Assembly (NCBI GenBank): GCA_051880375.1
Contig: JBJENV010000060.1
Coordinates: 62,001 to 126,000 of the forward strand
DNA from: SIG299 sp051880375
GTDB taxonomy: Bacteria; Bacillota; Clostridia; Lachnospirales; Lachnospiraceae
Length of the DNA: 64,000 bases
Direction of reading: 5' to 3'
The notes below the pieces were generated by a model. It saw nothing but the letters and a program-made list of their open reading frames with translations, ran no database searches and was not told where the DNA came from. Shown here in pieces: positions 49,746-57,826 of the stretch (positions are counted from its first letter, which is position 1; every line of letters begins with the position of its first letter). The position numbers and the translations under genes were made by a program.

Positions 49746-49751
49746 GTATCC
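49724..49751. terminator. Bidirectional terminator inside the overlapping ends of two genes
   Basis: GGATGCCTACGA (49724-49735), loop GCGA, TCGTAGGTATCC (49740-49751) form a 12-bp stem. Plus strand continues TTTGATTTTTTT; minus strand continues TTTAATTTC. Both stop codons (sigK TAG at 49743-49745, facing gene TAG at 49732-49730) lie within the stem, so the terminator is coding for both C termini. Confidence 0.85.
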
Positions 49752-51100
49752 TTTGATTTTTTTGCTTTGGATTTGGTAGAGGCCGCGTCCAGAGCATCTA
49801 ACAGATCTTTGTTTGCAGGAGTGCTTTTTTCGGACTTTCTGCCCGGACGTTCCTTCTGAAGAAAGACGATATGTCCGGTATCCGGGTCGATTTTTTCTAT
49901 CCGGCAGTAGCAGAGAGAGGCAGTCGGAAGCTGCAGCTTTTTTAAGCGGTATTCTGCAAAGGTTTTAATCAGGAAGTAGAATACGGCAAAGGTTGGGACA
50001 CCGAGCAGCATGCCGAGAAAACCGAACAGTCCGCCGCCAAGCAGGATGGAAACGACGACCCAGAACGGGGTTAAACCGGTGGAGTCGCCTAAAATCTTCG
50101 GACCGATAATGTTGCCGTCAATCTGCTGCAGTATCAGAATGAAAATAATGAAAACAAGACACTGCTTCGGACTGACGATGAGAATCAGAAAGGCACTCGG
50201 GATGGCACCGATGTAAGGACCAAAAAACGGAATGACATTTGTTACACCGACAATTACGCTGACTAACACCGGATACGGCATATTTAAAATGGTCAGACCG
50301 ATAAAGCAGATAACACCGATGATCAGGGAGTCAAGCAGCTTGCCGGAAATAAAACCGCCGAAAATCCGGTCGACGCGGCGGAAAATATATAAAGTAACAT
50401 TGGCATGCTCCGGCTTTAACAGCGTGTACAGCAGTTTTTTGCACTGACCGGTAAAGCGGTCTTTGCTGATTAACAGATACACGGAAATAATCAAGCCGAC
50501 TACCAGATTTGTCACAACCTTGGTTGCCCCGATGATACCGACGGTAAGAGCGGACATCAGATTCTGTACCTGAATCAGCAGGACATTATTAATCCAGTCA
50601 GTGATGGAGGCATTTACTTTGTCCAGGATACTTTTGATATAGGTGAGCAGCTCCGGATTGTTTTCCAGGTGGTCGCTGATAAAAAGGTAAGCGTTGTTTC
50701 CATAGGTACGGAAATCGACGGCAAGCTTTAGAACGCTGCTGTATAGTTCCGGAATGACAAGACTGAGCAGGACACCAATCAGGGTAAGCAGCATGCCAAG
50801 CGAGGCCGCAATGGAAATTGCCTTTGATAAAAAGCGGTTCGTACGGATGGGAAGCCTTAAGAAACGGAAAAACTTTGAGAGATACTTTTCCAAAGTAACA
50901 ACAATCGGATTGATTAAATAGGCAATGCCGGCACCCAGGGTCACCGGAGTCAGAATGGACAAAATTTTACGCAGGAACGCAAGGATAGTATTGAGGCGGA
51001 AAATAAAGAAGAAAAACAAAACGCCTGCCATAATAATAGAAATCACCGTAACTGCCCAACGAAAATAAAATCCGTACTTTTCTTTCATAGATGCCCCCAC
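49730..51100 (-). CDS. AI-2E family transporter-like membrane protein (first copy)
   Basis: The 456-residue protein is a member of the PerM/YtvI/TqsA (AI-2E exporter) superfamily. It has two N-terminal helices, a pair with VTLGAGIAYLINPIVVTLEKYLS, an extracellular helical domain (about 120-200), then further helices with GFISGKLLDSLIIGVICFIGLTIL, NVIPFFGPYIGAIPSAFL and QQIDGNIIGPKILGDSTGL. A cytoplasmic tail of about 70 residues is rich in Lys and Ser. The real substrate in Clostridia is unknown. A similar second copy lies at 53049-54251 on the other strand. The last 16 bases overlap sigK head-on. Upstream, TTTAAG and TATACT (17-base spacing, minus strand near 51186-51214) may form its promoter. 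Confidence 0.85.
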   Translation of the reverse strand: MGASMKEKYGFYFRWAVTVISIIMAGVLFFFFIFRLNTILAFLRKILSILTPVTLGAGIAYLINPIVVTLEKYLSKFFRFLRLPIRTNRFLSKAISIAASLGMLLTLIGVLLSLVIPELYSSVLKLAVDFRTYGNNAYLFISDHLENNPELLTYIKSILDKVNASITDWINNVLLIQVQNLMSALTVGIIGATKVVTNLVVGLIISVYLLISKDRFTGQCKKLLYTLLKPEHANVTLYIFRRVDRIFGGFISGKLLDSLIIGVICFIGLTILNMPYPVLVSVIVGVTNVIPFFGPYIGAIPSAFLILIVSPKQCLVFIIFILILQQIDGNIIGPKILGDSTGLTPFWVVVSILLGGGLFGFLGMLLGVPTFAVFYFLIKTFAEYRLKKLQLPTASLCYCRIEKIDPDTGHIVFLQKERPGRKSEKSTPANKDLLDALDAASTKSKAKKSKDTYDRS

Positions 51101-51250
51101 ATTCTGTCGCAGAGAGACTGCGGCAAGTTATCGAAATTTGTATTCGGAAGAAATTGTTCTTCCAATGTAATTCTACTTTTAGTATAGCATAGTTCGGCAG
51201 GAACTTAAACGAAAAAATCAAGAAAAAAATAAGAAATTGAAAAGAGCTTC

Positions 51251-51279
51251 TTGAGTAATATGAAAAGGTATCATATAAT
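51251..51279 (+). promoter_or_regulatory. Promoter of the GtrA-like gene
   Basis: TTGAGT at 51251-51256 and TATAAT at 51274-51279, 17 bases apart, about 45 bases before the ATG. Confidence 0.68.
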
Positions 51280-51324
51280 GTTATCTATATAAGTTTATGA
51301 AAAAAGGACATGGAGGTACCATAG

Positions 51325-51747
51325 ATGGAACAGATAAAAAAACTTTGGAAGCTGTTTGTCAACAGAGAAACTATCACATACGGAATTGCGGGAGTTGCTA
51401 CGACGGTAGTCAATTTTATTGCCTACCACTTATTCTGCAACATTCTTCTGATACCGAATCTGATTGCCAATGCGATTGCATGGGTGATTGCAGTGGCGTT
51501 TGCTTATGTGGTAAATGCAAGATGGGTATTTCAGGATAAGAAAGAGGGAGTTTCGGAGGAATCCAAGAAGGTAGTAAAGTTTTTCGGAGCACGCCTGGTT
51601 ACCTTTTTTGTCGAAGAAGCAGGAATGTTCTTGTTAGTAGATGTGCTGCACGGACCGAACCTTTGGATGAAGGCAATCGTGGCAGTGCTTGTGATTATTC
51701 TGAACTATGTTTTCAGTAAGCTGTTTGTATTTGTGAAGAAAAGATAA
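51325..51747 (+). CDS. GtrA family membrane protein
   Basis: The 140-residue protein has four predicted membrane helices and the GtrA features TYGIAGVATTVVNFIAYHLF, IAWVIAVAFAYVVNARWVFQ and the C-terminal NYVFSKLFVF. GtrA proteins are thought to flip lipid-linked sugars, or to aid glycosyltransferases, in cell-surface polysaccharide synthesis. There is no glycosyltransferase next to this one, so its partner is unknown. GGAGG sits eight bases before ATG. It shares its direction with the following rRNA methyltransferase, 44 bases away. Confidence 0.87.
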   Translation: MEQIKKLWKLFVNRETITYGIAGVATTVVNFIAYHLFCNILLIPNLIANAIAWVIAVAFAYVVNARWVFQDKKEGVSEESKKVVKFFGARLVTFFVEEAGMFLLVDVLHGPNLWMKAIVAVLVIILNYVFSKLFVFVKKR

Positions 51748-51791
51748 GAGCAGAAGGCGATGATATCCCGGACTGCGGATTGGAGCAATGT

Positions 51792-53000
51792 ATGAATGAG
51801 GTCAAGGCAATCGTAGTATTGAAAAAGGGAGAGGGACGGACGCTTCGCGCCGGAGGACTCTGGGTATATGATAATGAAATCGAGTCGATTACCGGAAGTG
51901 CGGAGGACGGAGAGCTTGTATTAGTCAAGGACTGCAACGGCTATCCGATGGGAATCGGATTTTTAAACCGGAAGTCTAAAATTTCCATTCGGCTTCTGAC
52001 GAGAAACAAGGACGCGGTGATTGACCGTGCGTTCTTTCAGAAGCGTGTTACGGATGCGTGGGAGTACCGGAAAAAGACCGTGGATACAGGCAGCTGCCGT
52101 ATTCTGTTCGGAGAGGCGGACTATATGCCGGGCATGGTCGTGGATAAGTTTTCGGATGTGCTTGTTGTGCAGTCGTTAGCACTCGGCATCGACCGCTTTA
52201 AGGAGGAAATTCTGTCGGTACTGAAAGAGGTATTAGAGCAGGATGGCATCCGTATCCGCGGTATTTATGAACGCAGTGATGCCAAGGTACGCGAGCAGGA
52301 GGGAATGCAGCGCGTCAAGGGATTTTTATCCGAGCCGTTTGATACGAAGGTAGAGATTACGGAGAATGGCGTAAAGTATCTGGTGGATGTGGCAGATGGA
52401 CAGAAAACCGGATTTTTCTTAGACCAGAAGTACAACCGGCTTGCCATGCAGAAGCTCTGCAAGGATGCAAGGGTACTCGACTGTTTCACACATACCGGCT
52501 CCTTTGCTTTAAATGCGGGAATTGCAGGAGCAAGAGAGGTCATCGGCGTAGATGCCTCGGAGCTTGGAGTAAAGCAGGCGGAGGAAAATGCAAGGCTCAA
52601 TCACCTTGAGGACAAAGTATCGTTTGTCTGTGCGGATGTGTTTGAACTGCTGCCGGAGTTAGAGGCAAAGGGAGAACAGTTTGATGTTGTTATTTTAGAC
52701 CCGCCGGCATTTACAAAGTCCAGAAATTCCGTAAAGAATGCCATGAAGGGCTACCGGGAAATCAATATGCGAGGGATGAAGCTGGTAAAGGAAAACGGTT
52801 ATTTCGCAACCTGCTCCTGCTCACATTTTATGACACCGGAGCTGTTTACCGAAGTGATTGCGCAGGCGGCAAAGAGCGTGCATAAGCGCCTGAAACAGAT
52901 TGAGTACCGGACGCAGGCGCCGGACCACCCGATTTTATGGTCCTCGGAGGAATCCTACTATCTGAAGTTTTATATCTTTCAGCTTTGTGAGGATGCATAG
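51792..53000 (+). CDS. 23S rRNA m5C methyltransferase, RlmI type
   Basis: The 402-residue enzyme starts with a PUA domain (VKAIVVLKKGEGRTLRAGGLWVYDNEI) and an EEHEE-like domain (FGEADYMPGMVVDKFSDVLVVQ). The Rossmann domain has FFLDQKYNR, VLDCFTHTGSFALNAG (SAM motif I), DPPAFTKSRNSVKNAMKGYREIN (motif IV) and FATCSCSHFM with the catalytic Cys region. E. coli RlmI methylates C1962 of 23S rRNA. The gene could also be a close paralogue (RlmK-like). The frame is open from TTG 51780, but GGAG at 51782-51785 fits ATG 51792. Confidence 0.9.
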   Translation: MNEVKAIVVLKKGEGRTLRAGGLWVYDNEIESITGSAEDGELVLVKDCNGYPMGIGFLNRKSKISIRLLTRNKDAVIDRAFFQKRVTDAWEYRKKTVDTGSCRILFGEADYMPGMVVDKFSDVLVVQSLALGIDRFKEEILSVLKEVLEQDGIRIRGIYERSDAKVREQEGMQRVKGFLSEPFDTKVEITENGVKYLVDVADGQKTGFFLDQKYNRLAMQKLCKDARVLDCFTHTGSFALNAGIAGAREVIGVDASELGVKQAEENARLNHLEDKVSFVCADVFELLPELEAKGEQFDVVILDPPAFTKSRNSVKNAMKGYREINMRGMKLVKENGYFATCSCSHFMTPELFTEVIAQAAKSVHKRLKQIEYRTQAPDHPILWSSEESYYLKFYIFQLCEDA

Positions 53001-53048
53001 CGGATACCTGAATTTCATCTATGTAAAAAAGAAAAGGAGCGAAGGCGG

Positions 53049-54251
53049 ATGGATGAGGAAAAAAAGAAAGTGAAAATGCTTCGCGGACTGATTTTGTTTG
53101 CGGGATTTGTGTGTCTCGGAGTCATATATATCAAGGATGTATGCGGAGTGTTTTTGTTTGCTCTCAGCATTCTGACTCCGTTTGTTGTCGGTGCTGCAAT
53201 CGCGTTTGTGTTAAATCTTCCGATGCGTTTTATTGAAAACAAACTGCTCGGACGTATCAAAAATAAAAAGTATGCGGGTCTTAGACGCGCCGTGAGCATT
53301 CTGCTTGCAATTCTGTTTGTGATGGCTATTATTGCTTTCGCTGTCGTTATGGTTATTCCGCGTCTCGGACAGACATTTTTGGAGCTTGGACCGGTAATAC
53401 AGAACTTTATGCAGAAGCTCTGGATGGATATCCAGCAGTTTTTAAAAGACAACCCGGAGCTGATAGAACAGCTTCCGATGTTAGCTGATTTGAAAATAGA
53501 CTGGAATGCAGTAGTATCTTACGTAACGAATTTTTTAAGAAGCGGTGTGACCAATATGTTTTCTGCAATCTTCGGTATTGCAGGAGGAATTGCATCCACG
53601 GTATTTGACGCTGTCATTTCGTTAGTCTTTGCCATTTATCTGCTTGCCGGAAAGGAACGGCTTGGTGCGCAGGTGCGCCGGGTGATTACGGCATATCTTC
53701 CGGAAAATGCGGCAAAAAAGGTTTTTTATGTGCAGGCGCTTGTAAATCAGAACTTTGCAAAATTTATTTCCGGACAGTGCTTGGAGGCGGTGATTCTGGG
53801 CACGATGTTTGTGGTTACGATGTCCATTCTGCGCATGCCGTATGCCATGTTAATCGGCGTACTGATTGCATTTACGGCGTTGATTCCGATTGTCGGAGCA
53901 TTTATCGGTTGTATTGTCGGAGCGTTCCTGATTCTGATGGTAAGCCCGATTCAGGCGGTGGGCTTTGTGATTTTGTTTCTGGTGCTGCAGCAGATTGAAG
54001 GAAATCTCATTTATCCGAGAGTCGTGGGCAGCTCGGTAGGACTTCCGGCTATCTGGGTACTGGTGGCGGTATCCATCGGCGGCAGTATGTTTGGCATTGT
54101 CGGAATGCTACTGTTTATTCCGATTATGTCGACCTGCTATTCTCTGCTCAGGGATAATGTGAACTACAGAAACAAGAGAAAGCAGCCGGCAGAGGCAGGA
54201 AAGAAGACAGGGAAAGCTGTTCAGAAAAACGAAAAGCCGGAAAATGAGTAA
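53049..54251 (+). CDS. AI-2E family transporter-like membrane protein (second copy)
   Basis: The 400-residue protein has the same family pattern as 49730-51100. It has paired N-terminal helices, FVVGAAIAFVLNLPMRFIENKLL, an extracellular domain, FISGQCLEAVILGTMFVVTMSIL, ALIPIVGAFIGCIVGAFLIL and LQQIEGNLIYPRVVGSSVGLPAIW, with a short Lys-rich tail. The two copies are clearly diverged, so the duplication is not recent. YtvI-type relatives are found in sporulating bacteria, but the link to sporulation here is only by neighbourhood. GGAGCGAAGG precedes ATG. Confidence 0.87.
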   Translation: MDEEKKKVKMLRGLILFAGFVCLGVIYIKDVCGVFLFALSILTPFVVGAAIAFVLNLPMRFIENKLLGRIKNKKYAGLRRAVSILLAILFVMAIIAFAVVMVIPRLGQTFLELGPVIQNFMQKLWMDIQQFLKDNPELIEQLPMLADLKIDWNAVVSYVTNFLRSGVTNMFSAIFGIAGGIASTVFDAVISLVFAIYLLAGKERLGAQVRRVITAYLPENAAKKVFYVQALVNQNFAKFISGQCLEAVILGTMFVVTMSILRMPYAMLIGVLIAFTALIPIVGAFIGCIVGAFLILMVSPIQAVGFVILFLVLQQIEGNLIYPRVVGSSVGLPAIWVLVAVSIGGSMFGIVGMLLFIPIMSTCYSLLRDNVNYRNKRKQPAEAGKKTGKAVQKNEKPENE

Positions 54252-54291
54252 ATTCTGACGGAAAGAAATAGAATGAAGGATAAGAGATACA

Positions 54292-55305
54292 ATGGAAAAA
54301 GATGAAATTATAATCAGAAACGCAGCAATGCATATATTAGATTCTACGGTCGGAATGCCGGTACTTTCGGACAGTCTGATAGAACTGACACCGGATTTGA
54401 ACGACTTTTTGCGTAATCACATTTATAAGCTGGTGGCAGGGGATGAACTTAAGACCTGCGTGTTTGATGAAGACAGCTCTGAGGTTTATCGCCTGCTTTC
54501 GGGCTTTGAAGAGGAAAAGCTGGTGGAAATCAGCAAGACGCTCGGTGAAAAGCTTTATGCTATCATGAATGCCAATGCAGCGATTCCTCCGGCAGATGTG
54601 TTTTTTGTCACGTATCAGGCGGAAGGAAAGAAATACCTTGCCATTTTAAAGATGAACTACAAAGAAGTTTATGTTCACTATACCTCCATGAATGAGGACA
54701 ACGGCAATGTCAATGAGGTCATGAAGCAGCAGAATGCGCTGCCGGGAGCAGGAGGAAAGCTTTCGGAGGCTGTGATTCTGTCGCTGGATGAAAACGAAGT
54801 ACAGCTTGTAGAAAAGAAGGTAGAGGTAAACGGCATCAAGACCAATTATCTGTCTGAACTGTTTTTACAGTGTCATGCCAAAATGTCGCAGAAGACCAAG
54901 CTTGATATTGTAACAAAAGCCGTGGACCAGATTAATAAAAAGTATTTTGAAGATGACTTTGAAAAGAAAATGGAAGCCAAGAGCGTCATTCATAACGCCT
55001 ATACCGAGCAGGGGGTGATTCCTGTGGAGGAAATCGGCGAGGAACTGTTCGGAACGGTACCGGAAATCAAGGAGGAGTTTACCGAGAAGTTAGAAAAGTA
55101 CAAGCTTCCGAAGGAAGAAATCCGGGTAAAGAACGAACAGACAACAAGGAAGTTTGAAAAGCAGTTTTTAACCACCGATACCGGAATTGAAATTAATATT
55201 CCGATGGAGGAGTATAACAATAAGCAGCATGTGGAGTTTATCACTAACTCCGACGGAACGATTTCCGTGCTGATTAAGAATGTGAACCGGATTACAAGCA
55301 AATAG
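54292..55305 (+). CDS. Nucleoid-associated protein (NdpA/YejK family)
   Basis: The 337-residue protein starts EIIIRNAAMHILDSTVGMPVLSDSLIELTPDLNDFLRNHIYKL, the conserved start of NdpA/YejK proteins. It continues with FFVTYQAEGKKYLAILKMNYKEVYVHY and the C-terminal FITNSDGTISVLIKNVNRI. Members bind DNA and are associated with the nucleoid; detailed function is not known, and phage-encoded members inhibit host gyrase supercoiling or transcription. It stands alone between the transporter and the PadR operon. Confidence 0.82.
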   Translation: MEKDEIIIRNAAMHILDSTVGMPVLSDSLIELTPDLNDFLRNHIYKLVAGDELKTCVFDEDSSEVYRLLSGFEEEKLVEISKTLGEKLYAIMNANAAIPPADVFFVTYQAEGKKYLAILKMNYKEVYVHYTSMNEDNGNVNEVMKQQNALPGAGGKLSEAVILSLDENEVQLVEKKVEVNGIKTNYLSELFLQCHAKMSQKTKLDIVTKAVDQINKKYFEDDFEKKMEAKSVIHNAYTEQGVIPVEEIGEELFGTVPEIKEEFTEKLEKYKLPKEEIRVKNEQTTRKFEKQFLTTDTGIEINIPMEEYNNKQHVEFITNSDGTISVLIKNVNRITSK

Positions 55306-55343
55306 CAGAAAATTAGAGCTTCATTAGAAAAAGATTAACTGTA

Positions 55344-55374
55344 TTGACATATAATATTATACGCCATATAATAT
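55344..55374 (+). promoter_or_regulatory. Promoter and probable PadR operator
   Basis: TTGACA at 55344-55349 and TATAAT at 55367-55372 are 17 bases apart. A perfect dyad ATATTATA-CGCCA-TATAATAT (55354-55374) fills the spacer and covers the -10 box. Its place directly before a padR gene suggests self-repression. Confidence 0.78.
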
Positions 55375-55406
55375 CCGCATAAACAACAATCAAACAGGAG
55401 GTCAGA

Positions 55407-55724
55407 ATGGTATTTAATACTGGTGCGGCCTTGCTGGATGCCATTGTACTGGCGGCTGTTTCCAAGGAACCGGAGGGAACCTACGGCTATAAAATCACGC
55501 AGGATGCGCGTATGGTGCTGGAGGTTTCGGAATCCACATTATATCCGGTGCTGCGCAGGCTGCAGAAGGATAATTGTCTGGAAACCTACGATATGGAATA
55601 CGGCGGCAGGAACCGCAGATATTACAAAATCACAGAACAGGGAAGGAGACAGCTGATGCTTTACTGTCAGGAATGGAAAAGTTATTCCGGAAAGATATCA
55701 CAGCTGTTCGAGGAGGTGACGTAA
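55407..55724 (+). CDS. PadR family transcriptional regulator
   Basis: The 105-residue protein is a small PadR-type winged-helix repressor: LLDAIVLAAVSKEPEGTYGYKITQDARMVLEVSESTLYPVLRRLQKDNCLETYDMEYGGRNRRYYKITEQGRRQL. A short C-terminal dimer helix (QEWKSYSGKISQLFEE) ends it. It is the first gene of a PadR-DUF1700-DUF4097 operon, a pattern common in Firmicutes and thought to sense envelope stress. It likely binds the dyad overlapping its promoter. GGAGG precedes the ATG. The next gene starts at the first base after its stop. Confidence 0.92.
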   Translation: MVFNTGAALLDAIVLAAVSKEPEGTYGYKITQDARMVLEVSESTLYPVLRRLQKDNCLETYDMEYGGRNRRYYKITEQGRRQLMLYCQEWKSYSGKISQLFEEVT

Positions 55725-56447
55725 GTGTCAAAACAGGAGTTTATGGAAGAACTGGAGGTTTTACTCGGTGAGCTTCCGAAGGAGGAGAGAGAAGAGGCAA
55801 TTCGGTATTACGATGCTTACTTTGAGGATGCAGGAGCAGAGAACGAGCAGGTTGTCATTGCTGAGCTTGGCTCGGCAGGCAGGGTTGCCGCACAGATATT
55901 AAAGGATTTCCGTGCAGAAAAGGAAAGTGGCGTTTATACGGAAAAAGGCTATCAGGAAGCGGAAGAAAAAAAGGAAACACCGGTAAGATACGAGGAAAAG
56001 AATACGGATTCGAATTTGCACCGTGAGGCAACGACCGACGGTTCGGGAATTCACGTCCAGAAAAAGGGAATGAGCGGAACAACACTGGTTCTGCTTCTGA
56101 TTGTTGCGGTCTTTGCATTTCCGGTATGGTTTCCGTTATTGATGGCAGTGTTAGGAGTTATGTTCGGTATCGGTGCCGCACTGGTCGGCATGGTGTTTGG
56201 CTTCGGAGTGGCAGGAGTAGCCTGTGCCTTGGCAGGAGTCATCACATTTTTTACGGGGCTTGTGAAGCTTGTGGCTGTACCGGTTGTCGGGCTTGTTTTT
56301 CTGGCGATTGCCTTACTGGTATTCGGACTCGGTTGTCTGTTACTCGTAGTTGCGGGAGCATGTGCTAAGCTGCTTGTCTTTTTGGCAGGAAAGCTGTTAA
56401 ACGCATGCAGCCGTCTCTTTCACGGAAGAAGGGAGGCAACCGTATGA
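55725..56447 (+). CDS. DUF1700 membrane protein (HAAS domain)
   Basis: The 240-residue protein starts with GTG directly after the padR stop and has GGAGGTGAC in the end of padR as its site. The first 65 residues (FMEELEVLLGELPKEEREEAIRYYDAYFEDAG...) are the helical HAAS/DUF1700 domain. A charged linker follows, then a C-terminal part of at least three hydrophobic helices rich in Gly, Ala and Val. Such proteins are encoded with PadR regulators and DUF4097 proteins. They are thought to sit in the membrane and signal to the regulator or partner, but no mechanism is known. Confidence 0.87.
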   Translation: MSKQEFMEELEVLLGELPKEEREEAIRYYDAYFEDAGAENEQVVIAELGSAGRVAAQILKDFRAEKESGVYTEKGYQEAEEKKETPVRYEEKNTDSNLHREATTDGSGIHVQKKGMSGTTLVLLLIVAVFAFPVWFPLLMAVLGVMFGIGAALVGMVFGFGVAGVACALAGVITFFTGLVKLVAVPVVGLVFLAIALLVFGLGCLLLVVAGACAKLLVFLAGKLLNACSRLFHGRREATV

Positions 56448-57367
56448 AAAAGTTTACAAAGGTAACGCTGCTTACCGGCGCAGTCTGTATTGCTGCAGGA
56501 CTTATCCTGTCGGCAATCCTCTGTATCGGATTTCTCGATGAAATCATCAGCCACCGGGACGAGTTAAGTATCAACTCGGATAACTACTGGAAATTTTTCG
56601 AGATAGAGGATTACTACAAGATAACAAGAATCGGAACCCATTACAGTAAAGAGGATGCACATTACAGCTATTCCTTTGATATTCCGGGACAAGAGCAGGT
56701 AACCGACATTGACTTTGAATTTGCAGTCGGAAAGGTTAACGTGATTACCGGAGATACCTTTTCGGTTCGGGTAGAGGATATGTTTGAGAATGCTATCTCA
56801 AGCGAAGTAAAGCACGGCGTCTGGTACATTAAGGACAGTCTGATGGAAAGCGGCAGCGTATTTTCCGGTTATGCACCGGACATTGAGATTACGGTTCCGG
56901 CGGACTATCTGTTTGAGAGTATTTCCATTCGGATGGAAGCAGGCGATTTTTACGCAGATGAGCTGAACGGAAGACAGGTAGAGCTTGAGGTGGCAGCAGG
57001 AAGAATGCGGATGGATAAACTGGCGGCAGAGGAAAGCATCACACTTACCAATGGCGTGGGTGAAACCGACATCTATTCGCTGACAGGGAGAAACCTGATG
57101 CTGGATAACGGAATCGGGTCCGTTTCCCTTTCCGGCAGTCTGACCGGAAACAATAAAATTGATTGCGGCATCGGCGAGGTAAAGCTTGTACTGACCGACC
57201 GAAGCCGCGCAGACTTTGGATATTCCGTCGACTGTGGAATCGGTCAGGTCGTAGTGGACGGCGCTTCCTATAGCGGAACGGTAAAACAGTCGGATTACAA
57301 CAGGGGAGAAGGAGATTTCTTTGACCTTACCTGCGGAATCGGGCGGATAGAAATTAGAGTACAGTAA
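56444..57367 (+). CDS. DUF4097 family beta-helix protein with membrane anchor
   Basis: The 307-residue protein has an N-terminal membrane helix (about 8-32). A long beta-strand-rich region of the DUF4097 family follows: VTDIDFEFAVGKVNVITGD, ISIRMEAGDFYADEL, LEVAAGRMRMDKLAAEESITLTNGVGETDIY and KIDCGIGEVKLVLTD. These repeat as right-handed coils with a G-G-x-x-x pattern. It starts in an ATGA overlap with DUF1700, behind GGGAGG. The frame is open from 56405, but those codons lack a site. In related operons the pair forms an envelope-stress device; a direct function is not known. Confidence 0.86.
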   Translation: MKKFTKVTLLTGAVCIAAGLILSAILCIGFLDEIISHRDELSINSDNYWKFFEIEDYYKITRIGTHYSKEDAHYSYSFDIPGQEQVTDIDFEFAVGKVNVITGDTFSVRVEDMFENAISSEVKHGVWYIKDSLMESGSVFSGYAPDIEITVPADYLFESISIRMEAGDFYADELNGRQVELEVAAGRMRMDKLAAEESITLTNGVGETDIYSLTGRNLMLDNGIGSVSLSGSLTGNNKIDCGIGEVKLVLTDRSRADFGYSVDCGIGQVVVDGASYSGTVKQSDYNRGEGDFFDLTCGIGRIEIRVQ

Positions 57368-57388
57368 AAATTTTTCATAAGAAAAATA

Positions 57389-57450
57389 GGGAGGATAAAT
57401 CCTCTGCCCGCATAAGCGGGCGGGCATTTTCCTTCGGAAAACAAGGAGGA
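57389..57450 (+). repeat. Hairpin-Shine-Dalgarno module, copy B
   Basis: GGGAGGA at 57389-57395 is followed by GAGGATAAATCCTC (hairpin over the first Shine-Dalgarno), GCCCGCATAAGCGGGC (hairpin), TTTTCCTTCGGAAAA (hairpin) and ACAAGGAGGATTGTT, which serves the PspC gene. The last 30 or so bases are identical to copy A at 41908-42010, and the layout matches copy C at 14824-14891. Confidence 0.65.
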
Positions 57451-57455
57451 TTGTT

Positions 57456-57632
57456 ATGAAACAGTTAAGAAAATCTCAGGATAACAGAAAAGTTTGTGGT
57501 GTATGCGGCGGTCTTGCAGAGTATGCAAACATTGACCCGACAGTAGTTCGTTTGCTCTGGGTACTGTTCTGTTTTGCAGGCGGTTCGGGCATTCTGGCAT
57601 ATATCGTGGCAGCTATCATTATGCCGGATTAA
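57456..57632 (+). CDS. PspC domain small membrane protein
   Basis: The 58-residue protein (MKQLRKSQDNRKVCGVCGG, then LAEYANIDPTVVRLLWVLFC and a final helix FAGGSGILAYIVAAIIMPD) is a complete minimal PspC domain. PspC proteins sit in the membrane and take part in the phage-shock or envelope-stress response. Its place after PadR, DUF1700 and DUF4097 genes fits such a role. It begins 89 bases after DUF4097, behind a hairpin module that carries its ribosome-binding site, so its translation may be set apart from that of the upstream genes. Confidence 0.9.
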   Translation: MKQLRKSQDNRKVCGVCGGLAEYANIDPTVVRLLWVLFCFAGGSGILAYIVAAIIMPD

Positions 57633-57715
57633 TTGTGCCGGTTTTTCAGTAAGAGGATTGTGAAGCTTGCCGATGGTTACTGCGAAAAAAGAAGGAAATT
57701 CGTGCAAACTGCCCT

Positions 57716-57744
57716 TTGAAAATGGGAAATTAAGATGCTATAAT
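57716..57744 (+). promoter_or_regulatory. Promoter of the MATE exporter gene
   Basis: TTGAAA at 57716-57721 and TATAAT at 57739-57744, 17 bases apart. The terminator-like hairpin at 57764 lies about 20 bases downstream, so it is inside the transcript. Confidence 0.75.
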
Positions 57745-57763
57745 AAAAAAGCTGAGTAGCGAG

Positions 57764-57826
57764 ATGCGTAAGTCCAAGTAACATGGGCTTACGCATTTTT
57801 TTGTTATTGTGCGTCTGATGACGCAC
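57764..57826 (+). promoter_or_regulatory. Attenuator-like leader with five-codon reading frame
   Basis: ATGCGTAAGTCC (57764-57775) pairs over 12 bp with GGGCTTACGCAT (57785-57796), followed by seven T: an intrinsic terminator within the MATE leader. The left arm is also a reading frame, ATG CGT AAG TCC AAG TAA (MRKSK). A second perfect hairpin, GTGCGTC-TGAT-GACGCAC, lies at 57809-57826. The first hairpin could also end the pspC transcript, so a simple terminator is the alternative. Confidence 0.6.
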
